Below the pieces are notes generated by a model. The model was given only the letters and a program-made list of their open reading frames with translations. It searched no databases and was not told where the DNA came from. From Blasia pusilla (taxonomy: Eukaryota; Marchantiophyta; Marchantiopsida; Blasiales), in assembly GCA_050084515.1 (NCBI GenBank), contig CM114271.1:38192001-38256000 (forward strand): 64,000 nucleotides of DNA, in the 5' to 3' direction. The position numbers and the translations under genes are program-made. Below, piece after piece: positions 37,560 through 49,159 of this stretch. Numbering within the stretch: position 1 is the stretch's first letter; each line of letters begins with the position of its first letter.

Positions 37560-38960
37560 TGCATCCTGGTGGAGTGTCCTAGGTCCATGCACCACCTGAA
37601 AATCAAACTCTTGCGATAACAAAGCCCACCCTATAAGCTTTCATGTAAGCTTGTCGGACTCTGTCAACCGCTTAAGTGGCTGATGATTAGTAATAATGGT
37701 AAAGGGATTGCCGAATAAATAACACCTGAAATGTGCGACAGCCCACACTACAACCAAGCACTCACCCTCATACGAGCTATACTTTGCCTCTACAGCATTG
37801 TTCGAGCACTAGCATAAGTCACCACGAACTCTCTACCCTCATCATCATGCTGGGTGAGCATGGCTCCAAGCCCCAACATGCTCCAATTAGTATGCAATTG
37901 GAAAGGATGCCGCCTGATTGATCTCCTCAATATAGGCGCGGATGTCAATCTATCCTTGAGCAGCTGAAATGCTCTCCCCTGCTCATTCCCCCAATGACAC
38001 TTACTTCGCTTTCTCTGATTCGGCTGTGCTTTCCAGGCGCGGCGAGCGCTCACCCCCCTAATCCCCCTTGGTCAACAAGGTCAGCGGCTTCGCAATCAAA
38101 CTGAAACCCTTGACGTACCATCGATAGAAGTTCGCCAATCCTATGAATGCATAAACTAGATTCACATCTATAGGGTGTGGAATGCATGAAATAGCCTCTA
38201 CCTTCATCTGCTGCACACTAAGGCCCCCTGGGTATATCGTATGATCCAAGTATTCAATCTATTCGTAGAAGAACTTGCACTTGCTTGGATGTAGCTTCAA
38301 CCCATGTAACTGCAATCGTCGAAACACCTCCTCCAAATGTCGCTCATGCTCCTCAACCGTGGCGCTAAATACTATGATATCATCAATATAACACATAGCA
38401 AAATCCAGACCTGCCAAGATCCCATCCACGATCCTCTGAAACTCAGCCGAGGCATTCTTTAACCCAAATGGTAAAAATCGTCATTGATACAAGCAATCCT
38501 TCCCGTGAGGATCGACGCCCCAAAATATCGTCTTCTACTTCTCCTCCAATCTGATAGGCAGCTGATGGTATGCTGCTAAAAAATCTAAAGAACTAAATAT
38601 CTTTGCATGCCCAATAGTATCAAAGATCTCCTCAAGGATGGGCATGGCATACCTATCGGTCTTCATCTTTCGATTGATAGGTTAGTAATTTCCACACATC
38701 CGCCTATCCGTCCAATTGCCATTCACATTATTCTTGGCTCCAACCAAGTCTTGGCTCCTACTCTGAATCAGATCCCTCTCCATATCATTGTACATGTAGG
38801 ATCTTTGGAAGATCGGCGTGTCACTTGACAACTCAATGCGGATCCTTGGACCCTTCAATATACCCAAATCATGCATGCTAAATGCGAAACACCTCCTATA
38901 ACTCCTAAGAAATTGACGTATCCTGCGCCGCTCTCCTGTTATCAACTTAGGGCCCATATC
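37560..38960 (-). pseudogene. Element D reverse transcriptase and RNase H
   Basis: Minus strand. The RT begins MGPKLITGERRRIRQFLRSY, continues with SDTPIFQRSY, DRRMCGNY and the region around 38400 with the catalytic Asp pair. A late RT block (IGLANFYRWYVKGFSLIAKP) lies at 38058-38249, and RNase H (ILRRSIRRHPFQLHTNWS) at about 37990. Stops and shifts throughout. Same family as element B by similarity along the whole length. Confidence 0.88.
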
Positions 38961-39134
38961 TCACTCCCAAGTCTCCATCGTGACTACGGTAGGACTCTCC
39001 GGTGCGGGTGTCGGTGGTTGCTATTGTGCAACCCTGTCTGGGACAATAGAACTCGGCTACTCCCCTGCAACCAATTGCAAACTCTGATCTCCATGTGCAA
39101 TGCCCGAAACCACGCTCGATGTTGTGGCTCCCTG

Positions 39135-39160
39135 ATGTGCTAAGGTTCTCCTTAGCACAT
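39135..39160. repeat. 11-bp-arm hairpin at the element D break
   Basis: atgtgctaagg and ccttagcacat are exact reverse complements with a 4-base spacer. It lies where similarity to the gypsy family stops. It could be a fold-back scar of a break repair or the end of another element. Confidence 0.8.
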
Positions 39161-39383
39161 TGGGGATATGGAGGTGATCAAGGAACTTTATCTAAACATG
39201 CCCATATCTACCTATTCCCTTTGAGGGCCCAACCCTAAACTTCCATCATTCACGCGCCGGTACATTCTGAGCCATTATTTTAGCATCTCACGTCATTCTC
39301 TTTTTGGTTTTTTCTTATCTCAACCCGTACATTTCTTTCCCTTGTATTTTTTAAGATATTATTATCTTCTTCATCCGAGAGAA

Positions 39384-40769
39384 ATGTCTAGTGGGGCTGG
39401 GTCATCGAGAGCGGAAGAGAACCGAAATAAGTCCAATTTCGGTGCCAAGAAGCAAAGAGCAAATTCGAGGAATGATTTCAACATTGCCGTAAGGGAGGGA
39501 TGGTTAGACTAGTTTTTCCAGCTTTCTTTAGATAAGAGACGATCCTATATTTTTCGAGGAGTATGGATGGTTTACGTGACTACACCTTGGAATTGCAGAG
39601 ATTGTCCAATAGAGTGGCAAAGGCATTTGATTGGGAAGTGGATGTCGCGGAGGCTGATAGGTTGACTAAATTTTGTGCCCAACAAGGTGTTAACCTAGAG
39701 AGAGCTTATGTCGATCTCAAGACGTATAAGGATGAGAAGCAAAATGTTGCAGAGTCGGCTCTCTTAGAAAGATTCTGTATAGAGTTAAGAAGTGCTCAAT
39801 GTCTTTTCAAGGGACGTATTACTTCTCTGGGGTTGACATTCACCATTCCATGTGCACTAACATTGATTTCTTATCACAATGTAGTAATAGGACATGACCC
39901 GAGCGATATCATGGGAACCGGTTTACACAAAATTGTGAACCATTGTAAAATAAACGGAACCCATGGCTTTAGGGAAGAAATGTACTATTGCATGAAGGTG
40001 TATAAGGAATCATCTCTATTAGGATCTAGAAAATCGATGATAGGCAAGGATTTGTTTGCGAGTATTTTGCATCCCATTGTTGTTCGCATGGTGGGAAGGT
40101 TGATCGGGGATCCACCGCGTGCCATTTTTCCATATTGGAATGGTGGATACCTCGAAATTTGGTTGCGAGCATGCCATAACTTGAAGAACGGCGGGGATAA
40201 TCTAGGAGAGTTGGAAAATATGAGATGTCTCGAAATAGCATCAAATATCATCCAGCTTGTGGTTGCCCTTCTTGGTACCATGGAGACTGTCCACAAGAGT
40301 GGGGTTTTTCCTACTGACCTCCATGTTAAGAACATGTTCATCCATTTTGGATCCAACTCTAGCCCATACATCGGCGTTGGAGATTGGGGAAATGCCATAT
40401 GGACTGATGAAGTCTTAGAGTCTCCGCATAGATGGTGGTAGCATGAACAAAAAAATCATGTCGGGCATGTAGTAGCGGAGTTGACAGTCAGGGCCTCAAA
40501 ATCTCCCTTTTATCAAGGCCACTGAAATCTATGCCCAAGGAATGATTGTGAAGAATTTGAACTATGTGACATACAACCTCTATGTCGGGAATGCCCAAGC
40601 GAACGTGAGATTTACTTATTTGGAAAGGATTCAAAAGTGGGCATTAGCTCCAAATCCCTTTGATCGCAAAAGCTTAGAGTTTCTTATTGCATATATCAGA
40701 GCAAAGGCGAAAGTATTAGGTGTAGACGATGTAGATTCGGGATTAAAGCCACTAAGAGTGGTAGTATGA
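39384..40769 (+). pseudogene. Protein-kinase-like gene, decayed
   Basis: Begins MSSGAGSSRAEENR, stops at a TAG after GWLD, then reopens in another frame from about 39540 to 40441 and again at 40500-40769. Kinase landmarks in order: MKVYK with the ATP-site Lys; HPIVVRMVG for the alpha-C/beta-4 loop; GGYLEIWL at the hinge; TDLHVKNMFI as catalytic loop with Asp and Asn; GDWGN in place of DFG; an AELTV block in place of APE; TEIYAQGMI for subdomain IX; and NPFDRKSLEFLIAYIRA for the end of the lobe. The Gly-rich loop is not recognisable. At least two shifts and two stops break it. It lies among transposons, and host or element origin is open. Confidence 0.6.
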
Positions 40770-40970
40770 TTGTAAACCCATTTTAGGATTGGATATTTTT
40801 CATGAGAAACAAAAGACTTGGTTAAAAAAGATGAATGTGTTACTATGAAATTTTGTAAATGATGAATCTTGATTGATGTGCAGATGTATCATGTATCATG
40901 TGTCATCATATCACTATTATTGGAATCATTTCTAAATCACCTTTCTTTTTGTATTTTGGTAAAAGACAAG

Positions 40971-42786
40971 ATGGAGTTGCCACCTCATGAGAACCGTAGC
41001 CCTCACGAAAATGAGGAAGATGGAAGAGGGGAAGAACTCCTTGATACACCGACACCAGAGATCCCTCCAAAGGTGAACAAGAATATGGTCTTGCAATTTG
41101 TCACGGAAGATGAATTGAAGACGCATTTTGATAGCGCCATTGACCCACAAGTTTTGAAAGGAGAGTTCAAGAAGTTGGGGCTGAAGTGGTTGCAGCTTGC
41201 AATTGGAGAATTTGCAAGGAAAGTGGAAGAGAATGAGTGGACAAAGCATTGGGATTTATTCAATGGTGTTTGAATATACGAAGACCTCCCCAGGAGGAAG
41301 AAGAAGTTAGTGAGCAAGGTATTTGTTCAACTCAAAGTCGCGGAGTTGATGAAGGATATGGAGGTCTAGTATGGCAATGTGGATGAGGGGTCTTCAAGAA
41401 GTGATAAGAGACCAAGAGCAGAAGATAGTAGAACCTCACCGACACACTTTAAACAAGCAAGAGTGGAAGTTTCATCACCATGAGCGTCTTCACGCCATTA
41501 TGAGCAAGGTGGATTGTCAAGGAGCCTTAGGGCCATACTATCTTCCTTGGATGTTCAAAGAAGAAATCATCATGCTGAAGAAGATATTCAAGACAAGAGT
41601 GGAGATGAAGGGCGAGTACCGATGGGGGCGTAGGATAGATCAGATGGTTTGAAAGACCTCTATGTAGGTCGTAATACGAGCTTTGATGAGCCCGAGGAGA
41701 GTTGTGATCGCCCTATACATAGCGGTGCTCCTCCCCAAACCTTTCGTGGGGAGAGTGCTCTGGATAATAGCGAGGTAATGTCTCGTCTATTAGAGTTGGA
41801 GAGTTTAATAACAAATTCCCAACATAATTTTGATTTGGCCGCGGAATTCAACGTTTTGAAGGGGAAGTATGAACAGCTAATCTGAGGAGCACATCAGATT
41901 GAAGAAAGAGATGGAGAGGCTTTTGAACGAATCTATTGCTAGAGATGGCCTCAATAGAAGGCAAAGAGCTATAATGGTTGACCACACAAAGCAGTGGAGG
42001 AGAGCATACGAGAACATCATGGCAAGACCACTATAAGATATGGATGAATTTTTACGATGGAGAGCAAGAGGTAACGTGGGAGAACTCACCCCCAAGACAA
42101 CTCTACTTGAGGGTCGTATCGTGAAGGAGGTTGATATGATCTAATTTCAACCTATCAAGCAGTTGTGGCCTCTAGCTCTACGCGCAGCATGGGACAATGT
42201 CGTAGATCCAAATGCTGCAAACTATGCCTCTATGATGTTGGCACCAACGCCTCTTAAACCGAGCGCAGAAGTGCAAGATCTTTCGGATTGGATAAAAGGA
42301 AATCGCATTATGTGAAGGAGGGGCCCTCAAGCCAAACAACTGGCCCAAATGCATAATTTGCTTCAACCCCATTGCTGCAGAAGGTTGCTATGTCACAGGC
42401 ACATGTAAAACTTGTTCTTGGCATCCATATTGTCTTCAAAAGGCCATGCTATTATTGATGGATGACCTTGTTTTGAGGAGACTCGAATTGATCTTGCCAC
42501 TTTTCTTATGGCAAGATATTCCTCAAAGGACTGAAGGCAGATATCCTTGAACATACTATTACCCTCGTCGAATGCAGGAGGAACTCTTTGGATTCTTCGA
42601 GAGAGAGTAGGAGATGTTTCCGACACAGCCAACATAAGAAACAGATGATGGTGAAGCTGATGTTGAGTTGGAAAGGACTATTCCTCGTGGAGGTGGGACG
42701 CGCATGACTAGAGCTAGAGGAAGAGGAGACAGAGTTGGTGAGACGTCGGCACCGATGTTACATATATCTGATGATGAATCACATTA
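40971..42786 (+). pseudogene. Unknown ORF chain ending in a zinc finger
   Basis: Follows the kinase-like gene by 200 bp, same strand. The pieces are an acidic start MELPPHENRSPHENEEDGR, a Lys/Trp-rich segment to 41273, frames at 41371-41652 and 41649-41885, a coiled-coil-like RRQRAIMVDHTKQWRRAYE segment near 41960, and a final part from about 42315. The final part has CIICFNPIAAEGC followed by CKTCSWHPYC, a RING- or PHD-like Cys/His pattern, then an Arg/Gly-rich tail ending ISDDESH at 42786. Many stops and shifts. Function unknown. Co-orientation with the kinase-like gene hints at one former transcription unit or cargo. Confidence 0.4.
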
Positions 42787-43539
42787 GAGAGAATGAGTTG
42801 ATATTTATATCTTTGTAATGTACATAAGTATTAGGTTCCTCTCAATCCAAATGATTTGTGGAGTACTCCTCACGTGTTGTAAAACATTTTCAAAAGAATT
42901 CAAAATATTCCACTAACCAAACTTGTGAATATGAGCCGGTCACGAATGTTGTCCATGAAATGAGTTTATGAAATGGATGAAAGTTTTCTCTTGGGTTATA
43001 AATCCTTGGATAAGATGGAAGGTACCATAATTGAATGATTTCTTTGATAGATTTTTTTTAATTACTAACTCCTAAAAAATTACTAACTCATCAAACTAAG
43101 TGATTTTCTTTTATTTATTGAAAGATGGGGATTGGAAAAGGGATGAATTTTTTTTCCAAAATTAATGAAGGAAAATATATGTTTGAATTGAATTGTAAAG
43201 GAAAATAATATATGAATTTTTTTTAGTGACCAAAATTGCATGGGTGGAATAGGAAACCAAATCTACTTATTAATTCATTTTTTATTTAATACTATAATAG
43301 GTGAATATAAATATTACTAAATTTGTATAAATTTGAAAAGAGGTGCCTTGATTCATATGTAATGGAAAGGGAAATTGAATTTTAATGGAGAAAGAATAGA
43401 TTTGGTTTGAATTTCATGGAAGGATGAATTTACTCTAGGGACTAGGATATCATTTACGTTTGATTGTAGGAGTGTAATTACTTACAGGAGTGAAATATAA
43501 TAACTCTTCTAACATTTTATAGAATAGTGCATATGGTCC
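42787..43539. other. AT-rich DNA, no gene
   Basis: Very AT-rich with many A/T runs and no frame worth naming. Confidence 0.6.
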
Positions 43540-44165
43540 CCAATTTACATCTATCTTGCAAAGTCTCATCCCAAATTAAGTTTAAAATGACCTTTTGGAC
43601 CCGACATAGATAACCTTGAATGAAAAAAATATCTTCAATTTTTTATCTTGTCCAACGTTTCCATCTTGAGCTAAAATTTAGCCCACATGGTCTCCAAGGT
43701 GCATCTAGCAGTCTTGCAAAGTTTCAATAAAAATGGAGTTGGGACCACAACCTCAAAAAGTGGCAAGTCCATTTTGGACCCGAACCAGTAGACCTTCTAT
43801 CAAAATAAGGTTTTTTTAATTTTCTTGTCAAAATTTATCATCTTGAGCTGAGATTTAGCCAACATGGTCCCTGAGGTCCATGTTCTACTCTTGCTAAGTT
43901 TAAGGAAAAATGGAGTTGTGAGCAAAAGCTCAAAAATTACTAAGTCCTTTGTGGACCCGAACCATTAAACCTTGAATGAAAAGAAGGTCTTTTGATTTTT
44001 CACCTTGTCTAACTTTCCCATCTTGAGCTGAAAGTTGGTCTACGTGGTTTCAACCAAAATGGAGTTGTGAGCAAAACCTCAAAAATATGTAAGTACGTTT
44101 TGGCCCCGAACCACTAAACCTTCAATGGAGTTGTGATCATGAGCTCAAAAATCACACTTACCCAT
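43540..44165. repeat. Tandem repeat, unit about 180 bp, about 3.5 copies
   Basis: The block ttggacccga recurs at about 43595, 43774, 43952 and (changed to ttggccccga) 44099. Each is followed by an aaccttgaatg-like block, a tcttgagctgaa block and an aaaatggagttg block in the same order. Spacing is 179, 178 and about 148 bp, the last unit being shortened. No coding sense. Confidence 0.75.
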
Positions 44166-44575
44166 TTAACCTTCAATTTAAAAATAAATGCTTTATTAGC
44201 GAGAAGGTTATAAAAAGGAATGTCATAAAAATGACATTCTTAGAATAGTCAACACAAAACAAGTTTAATACAACCATCTCTTAACTAGTTTCAATAAATT
44301 CAGTAATTACTCTTCTAGTCTAGGTCTATGGTTAGGTCAAGTGGATTAAGATGTAAGCGGTAATTTGGCGGTTCAATAGTTTGAAGTCGGGTGGATTGGA
44401 GACGAGTTCCTATTGTAGTTGTTTCATCATCGGAGGAAATGTATGAACTATCCATGCCATGATTGATGGGTTGTGAGTTTGGAACCATAAGTATGAGAAC
44501 ATCATTATCATTAGGCTCATCAACTCAGTCCACCATTTCAACGCTCAAAGATTATTGAAGAGTATCCTGCATAGG
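44166..44575. other. No gene recognised
   Basis: AT-rich sequence between the tandem repeat and the end of the hAT transposase frame. It may contain the 3' part of the hAT element, but no terminal inverted repeat was identified. Confidence 0.4.
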
Positions 44576-45166
44576 TTAACTAGACTCGGTGGAATAATTC
44601 TGAACTCCTACTGGTGCAACAATCTGAGGATCATGGGTCGTGTTAGGAGAATTGCCGGGAAAATTGGCTTTGCTCGAAGTCCTCCGTTGTTGCTCTTCCT
44701 TGTGCTCTCCAGTCCAATGTTCCATTTCAACATCATCTTCATCTCTTCCAAGCCCCTCAGAATCAAAATGTTCAGTGTTGCCAATATGAGTATCCTCTCT
44801 CCCTTTGATGCCATGAATTCCAAATATCACATCCACCTCCTCTAGGTCCTCATCTTGCAAGTCAAGGTTATCTTCATGATTACCATCATGGTTTCTTGGA
44901 TGCAACCTAGATTCAGTGCCATCTTCTACTACTCTTCTAGCTTGTTATTGTCCATCCCTTTCTGAATAGTATTGCTCGTACAAGAGCACTTGTCTTGATT
45001 TCCGAGAAACACCCTTGTCTCCAAACCTTGAGTTTGTGTAGATGTAAACCAAATCCTTGGCACGCTCATTGGTCAATTTATTCCTATGCTTGTTGTGGAT
45101 GAGACCATAACTACTCCAATTTCTCGCCGCTGAAGAAGATGAAGCCACTTGTGCTTATATGGACTT
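44576..45166 (-). pseudogene. hAT transposase, C-terminal part
   Basis: Minus-strand reading AQVASSSSAARNWSSYG, then the LIHNKHRNKLTNERAKDLVY block, is the C-terminal dimerisation (hATC) signature of plant hAT transposases. It continues in one frame, through a single TAA near 44942, into a long acidic tail ending at 44576. A second TAA lies four codons before the VASSSS block. The rest of the gene is 8 kb away at 53260-53920, because element B inserted here. Confidence 0.9.
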
Positions 45167-45534
45167 TGTCATGACCATATGGATTATGTCGTAGAGTATA
45201 GTGTGCTAGTAGAGGCCATACCTTATGCAGGGCCGTAGTATCCAAGTAGAGATGCGGTTTCATACATAGGGTTGGGGGTTACTCAGTTGAGGGTGACTTT
45301 TCCAGTAGGGCCCGCTCTTAGGTTGGAGGATATAGTGTGGAGTGTACTCAAAGAACAGTTAGTTCTTTGAGTTGAGCCTGCTGCGTTGGGAGTTAGCCTT
45401 GGTAGTGAGTAGAGCTCTTGGCTGTGGTGGTTCCCGCAAGCTTCGACCTGGATTCTCCCATCGTGGAGTGGGTTTGGCTTGATTTTATGTGATTCTATAC
45501 GTGTTTTATGACAATAGGTCTTTCACGGATTTCA
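45167..45534 (+). repeat. Element B 5' LTR (368 bp, lacks the right end)
   Basis: Aligns base for base in length with 52786-53153 of the 3' LTR, at high identity. The 106-bp right end present in the 3' LTR is missing here, and no primer binding site is evident after 45534. Inside, actcaaagaac at 45346-45356 pairs with gttctttgagt at 45362-45372 as a perfect 11-bp hairpin. The word ctcaaagaac occurs again at 45535, just after the LTR, which suggests a deletion at this word. Confidence 0.85.
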
Positions 45535-45645
45535 CTCAAAGAACTAGAGTAGATCGATGGTAGCTTCGATCGTGAATCAGTAGGATCTGGTTAGGGCTGA
45601 TTGTGTACTCAACCGTGGAGGTTAGGGCTGATTGTGTACTGAGCC
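45535..45645 (+). other. Element B leader remnant
   Basis: About 110 bp before gag, containing a short direct duplication (gttagggctgattgtgtact at about 45591 and 45621). No recognisable tRNA-Met primer site, so the site was probably deleted with the LTR end. Confidence 0.5.
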
Positions 45646-46800
45646 GTGGCTTGGAAGGGGTTGTTTCAGCATTTGGAGGGACCACCCATGGACGATTACC
45701 ATGAGTTTAGGAAGGACCATGTTGCTGAGATCGAGGCGTGGAGACAATATTGGTCTCCAGGCTATGTGTCTATCACCCATGGTGGTATTGGTAGTAGTAC
45801 TCCTACTATGCCAGCCAGCCCGACGTTGAGTGGTACGAGTACGAGCTGGAGTGGGGGTACCAGTGGAGGTACCCAAGAAGGTACCATTGGGGGTACTAGT
45901 GGAGGTACTAATGCCCCACCATTGTTCACCCCGGTTGCAGAGTTCTTCAAGAGGTTGAAGAAGAGCTATCAGGGAGTGAAGACAGAGAAGTTGAGGAGTC
46001 TTCAGGAATTTGAGCGAAAGACTGGTGAGAATCTTTGTGAGGCATACACTCGTATGCGATGCTTGATTTCAGTTACCCAGGGTGTGATTGAGGCTATGGG
46101 AGTCCGGTTTTGGTATGGGATCTTGGATAGAGAGTTGCGCTGTAGGGTACATGATGCTACTCTTATGAGTGATGATTCATCCACATTGACTCATTTGTTT
46201 GCTCTATCTGAGAAGATTGAGCTTAACATGGTGGAGGAGAGAGTGGTGACATCCGCATTCAGTAGGGATACAATTACTACTTCTCGTGTTCAGCAGTCCA
46301 CCTCCCAGTCTCGTAGTAGTGGTGGTGGTAGTAGTAGTGGGAGTCGTGGGGGTTACACACGACCTCAGTCAGGTCCTAGAGGGACACTTGTGTAGAGACC
46401 ATTGCCTTCATTTGCTGCCCCGCAGTAAGGACAATCATGTTAGACATGTGGAGGTGATCATGTTAGGAGATTTTGTCCCCAAGAGGATGGGAGATGGACT
46501 TTGGAGGATGGGCCTCAGTCGGCCCCAACTCAGTGTGATCATTGCGGAAGACCAGGTCATCCTCGAGAGCATTGCTTTGATCTTCATCCAGAGTTGAGAT
46601 CATGACGCGGCTGTGGTGGAGTAGCTCCAAGAGGCCGAGGTGGTAGAGGTGGTAGAGGTGGACCAGTGGTTGGAGAGCCTACGGTGGCTACCCCTACCCC
46701 TACAACAGAGTCGCCTATGGTGCCGAGATTGAGCTTGATTGGAGCAGGAGTTGGCTACTATGGCTGGTATCCAACATAGAGCAGGTTCGGGAGCAGGGGC
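45646..46800 (+). pseudogene. Element B gag with two CCHC zinc knuckles
   Basis: Opens MAWKGLFQHLEG and reads 249 codons to a TAG at 46393. It includes a Gly/Thr/Ser-rich segment, a gag core with EFERKTGENLCEAYTRMR, and a Ser/Gly-rich tail. Past further stops the same frame gives CxTCGGDHVRRFC (second position a stop) and CDHCGRPGHPREHC, two C-x2-C-x4-H-x4-C knuckles, then a Gly/Arg-rich stretch. Pol lies in the +1 frame from about 46739. Gag would build the particle and bind RNA. Confidence 0.85.
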
Positions 46801-47800
46801 TTCCACCTCTTATGGAGGGGATGATCTCTCTTATATGGCGAGTGCAGCACAGGTTGAGGCATCAGATGCAGTTATGAGAGGAGCCACTCGAGCATCAGAG
46901 CCATGTGGTGCTACTATGGAGTTGGACCCATAGAGGGGTGAGGCTGGGAGGCAGGCTAGGCTTCCCCAATCATTCTTGTTGTCTGAGGTGCTTAGGAATC
47001 CATCCATGGTTCCTACGCAGCCTATTGAGCCTATAGTGGGGACTGAGGCATCTACATCACGTGTAGTAGACACGGATGCAGCATCCAGTGCAGTATTGCG
47101 GATGGCAACTTCAGTGTTGGGATTCCCATTGTTTTCGGCCACGGAGCTGATGGCTTTAGGAGTTGACTTAGCTCATGTATTTTAGCTAGCAGCCACGTTG
47201 TGTGAACGTGGGGGTGTTACTGCTACACGTGCTGAGGTGGATGAGGGTGTTGCGGTGGAGCAACCCTCTCTGTCACATGTAGCATTGAGTACCAGTGCTA
47301 CTTGGCAAGTAGCAGCGGCGAAGATGGATGCATTACCAGCCCGGCCAGCCATTGATCGTGAGAGGCTTACACCTGGTGTATGTATGTTGGACAACCAGAG
47401 TGGGATATTCCGATTGGTGAGTCCTACATGATAGCTGTATAGACCAGATAGAGTCTTGTTGGACTCTGGTGCCCAACCTTTGATGTTGGGAAAGGCGGCA
47501 TGTATTGATTTGGGTATTCGGAGGTCAGAGCTTGAGCCTTGCCCATTCTAGATTCAAACATCACTTGGAGGAGCCAATGATACGTCTCAATTCATGATAC
47601 GGGAGAAGTTGTCTGTACAGTTGAGACCAGATCATGCGATTGATAGCTCCCGGTTGGGAGTACCTGCAGTGGTCACATCAGCGGAGTCGTATGATGTACT
47701 AGTTGGAGGAGCAGTATTGTACCCGATGGGTTTTCAGATGGATTACTAGACTGAGATAACGTCTTATAGACCTAGTTGGCAGTCCGGGGATGGATGTATG
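46739..47800 (+). pseudogene. Element B pol N-terminal part and aspartic protease
   Basis: Frame shared with the methyltransferase and RT. A long low-similarity region precedes the protease active site LLDSGAQPLMLG at about 47456-47491 (Asp-Ser-Gly-Ala). Later come the IREKLSVQLR and YDVLVGGAVLYPMGF blocks, the latter matching the C-terminal part of retropepsins. In-frame stops: TAG 46931, TAG 47183, TGA 47429, TAG 47432, TAG 47549, TAG 47747. Confidence 0.75.
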
Positions 47801-48159
47801 AGCCAGGTTCCTGTGAGATTTATTTATGGGGCTCGACCAGGAGGGTCTTCCCCAACGGTGTTAGCATCTGTGGCTGGTTTTAGTGGAGTAGTCACTTGGC
47901 CAGGAGACTTTTTGGAGGGTAATCTTTTTGCTATGGATTCTCCTGTGCATGAGGAGGTAGAGGAGATCCCTAGTTTTGCAGCAGTGGCATCCTCATCGTT
48001 GGATGTGCCACTTTGGAGTTCAGGCGGTGTACTACGGCAAGAGGCTGATCGCCTATTGCAGGAGGCTTGGTGTGAGGCTGTTATACCTCACGAGGAAGAG
48101 GAGGCCCCACGGCGTACTCCTACTTCTGGTCTAGTTGGGTTATCCCCTTTGGATACTAC

Positions 48160-49159
48160 ACCCATTGTATGGCAGTATCTGCCGGAGGGCATTTGTGTGT
48201 TAGATCTCTTTGGTGGGATTAGCACTGGTTTGGCTGCAGTGTGGCAGGCCGGTATTCCTGTGCGGAGATACGTGTATGTGGAGCGAGATGAGACGGCCCA
48301 GAGAGTCTCATCCCGACATATCGGTCAGTTGATGCGGAGATATCCTGAGTTGTTTCCGCCATCAGCTATTCGTGGGTACCAACGTGCTTTGCCGTCACAC
48401 ATTGCATTGTTGGGGGCGCAGGACCTTAAGAGGGTTGGTCCTGTGGATTTGGTGATTGCTAGATGGCCATGTCAGGGTCATACACGTGTAGGTCGTGGTG
48501 AGGGATTACACGACCCTAGATCTCGATTGTTTTGGGAGATGTTACGGATGTTACGACATCTTCAGGTTCATCAGGCACGTGCTCCAGCTTACATTCTGGA
48601 GAATGTTCCATTATTGGATGACACTCGGATCCGGATGATGGCGAGTGTTCATGAGGTGCGGTCTTGGATTGGACCTGCGGTGTTGTTGGATGCACCGCGA
48701 GTCGGCTCGCGTGCACATCGTCCACGCTTGTGGTGGACAAACTTGTTGCCTAGGGAGGTTCTACGTCAAGCATATGATGCAGTGTAGCGGGATCCTTGCC
48801 TTACAGTGGATAGTATCTTGGATATTGGGCGAATTTCTCAACTGGTGAGGGTTATTGATTGGTCATCCATGGTAGTGGTGAACCGTGTGGGCCAACCTAG
48901 GATGGCACTATCCACATTTGTGAGTTTTCCCTCGTCACATGCCTACAGGGAAGGTGGTTCTGGGCTTGTATGGGATTCTCATGTGCGACAGTTGGTGGAG
49001 CCTAACGCTGACGAGAGAGAGTGTGGGATGGGATTTGCTACTAGTGTGACAGCGGTTGCTTCCATTTCTGAGGCTTCACGACGTCATGTGTTGGGTCAGG
49101 CCATGGACCTAAATTGTTTGACTTGGATTTTGAGTCTTGGTATGGCCGAGCAGCGTTGA
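48160..49159 (+). pseudogene. DNA cytosine-5 methyltransferase domain inside element B pol
   Basis: About 330 residues with the C5-methylase motifs in canonical order: I, VLDLFGGISTG (48197-48229, AdoMet binding); IV, PCQ with catalytic Cys at 48470-48472, then GHTRVGRG; VI, ENV at 48599-48607; VIII, AHRPRLWWTN near 48713-48742; IX-like DERECGMGFA near 49009; X, LGQAMDLN near 49091-49114. The spacing, the SRLFWE block after motif IV and AHRPRLWW resemble DNMT3-type enzymes more than DNMT1/CMT; DRM enzymes have rearranged motifs. A single TAG at 48785 (a CAG-like position) separates motif VIII from IX-X, and a TGA lies at 49157. Same frame as protease upstream and RT downstream, so it belongs to the element. 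It would methylate cytosines, perhaps of the element's own cDNA or of target chromatin. Confidence 0.92.

Larger units (their letters stand above)
35494..39145 (-). mobile_element. Element D: 3' part of a PHD-finger gypsy element
   Basis: Minus-strand gypsy remnant read from right to left: linker, RT, RNase H, integrase, PHD finger, polypurine tract and LTR sequence. Its RT and integrase are close in sequence to element B, so both belong to one family. Everything upstream of the RT (gag, protease and any methyltransferase) is missing beyond 39145, where the similarity ends at a short hairpin. Its LTR (35494-35601 onward) resembles LTR E and is cut by element A. Confidence 0.85.

Noticed and set aside
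39135-39160. Helitron 3' end
   Set aside because: The hairpin is not followed by CTRR on either strand, and no Rep/helicase sequence was seen.
43540-44165. CRISPR-like or regularly spaced repeat
   Set aside because: The whole 180-bp unit is repeated with decay, in a plant nuclear context. There are no short identical repeats with unique spacers.
48160-49159. Methyltransferase as an independent host DNMT gene
   Set aside because: It is in the same frame as the protease upstream and RT downstream, has no intron or own promoter signs, and lies between matching LTRs of an element with a target duplication.
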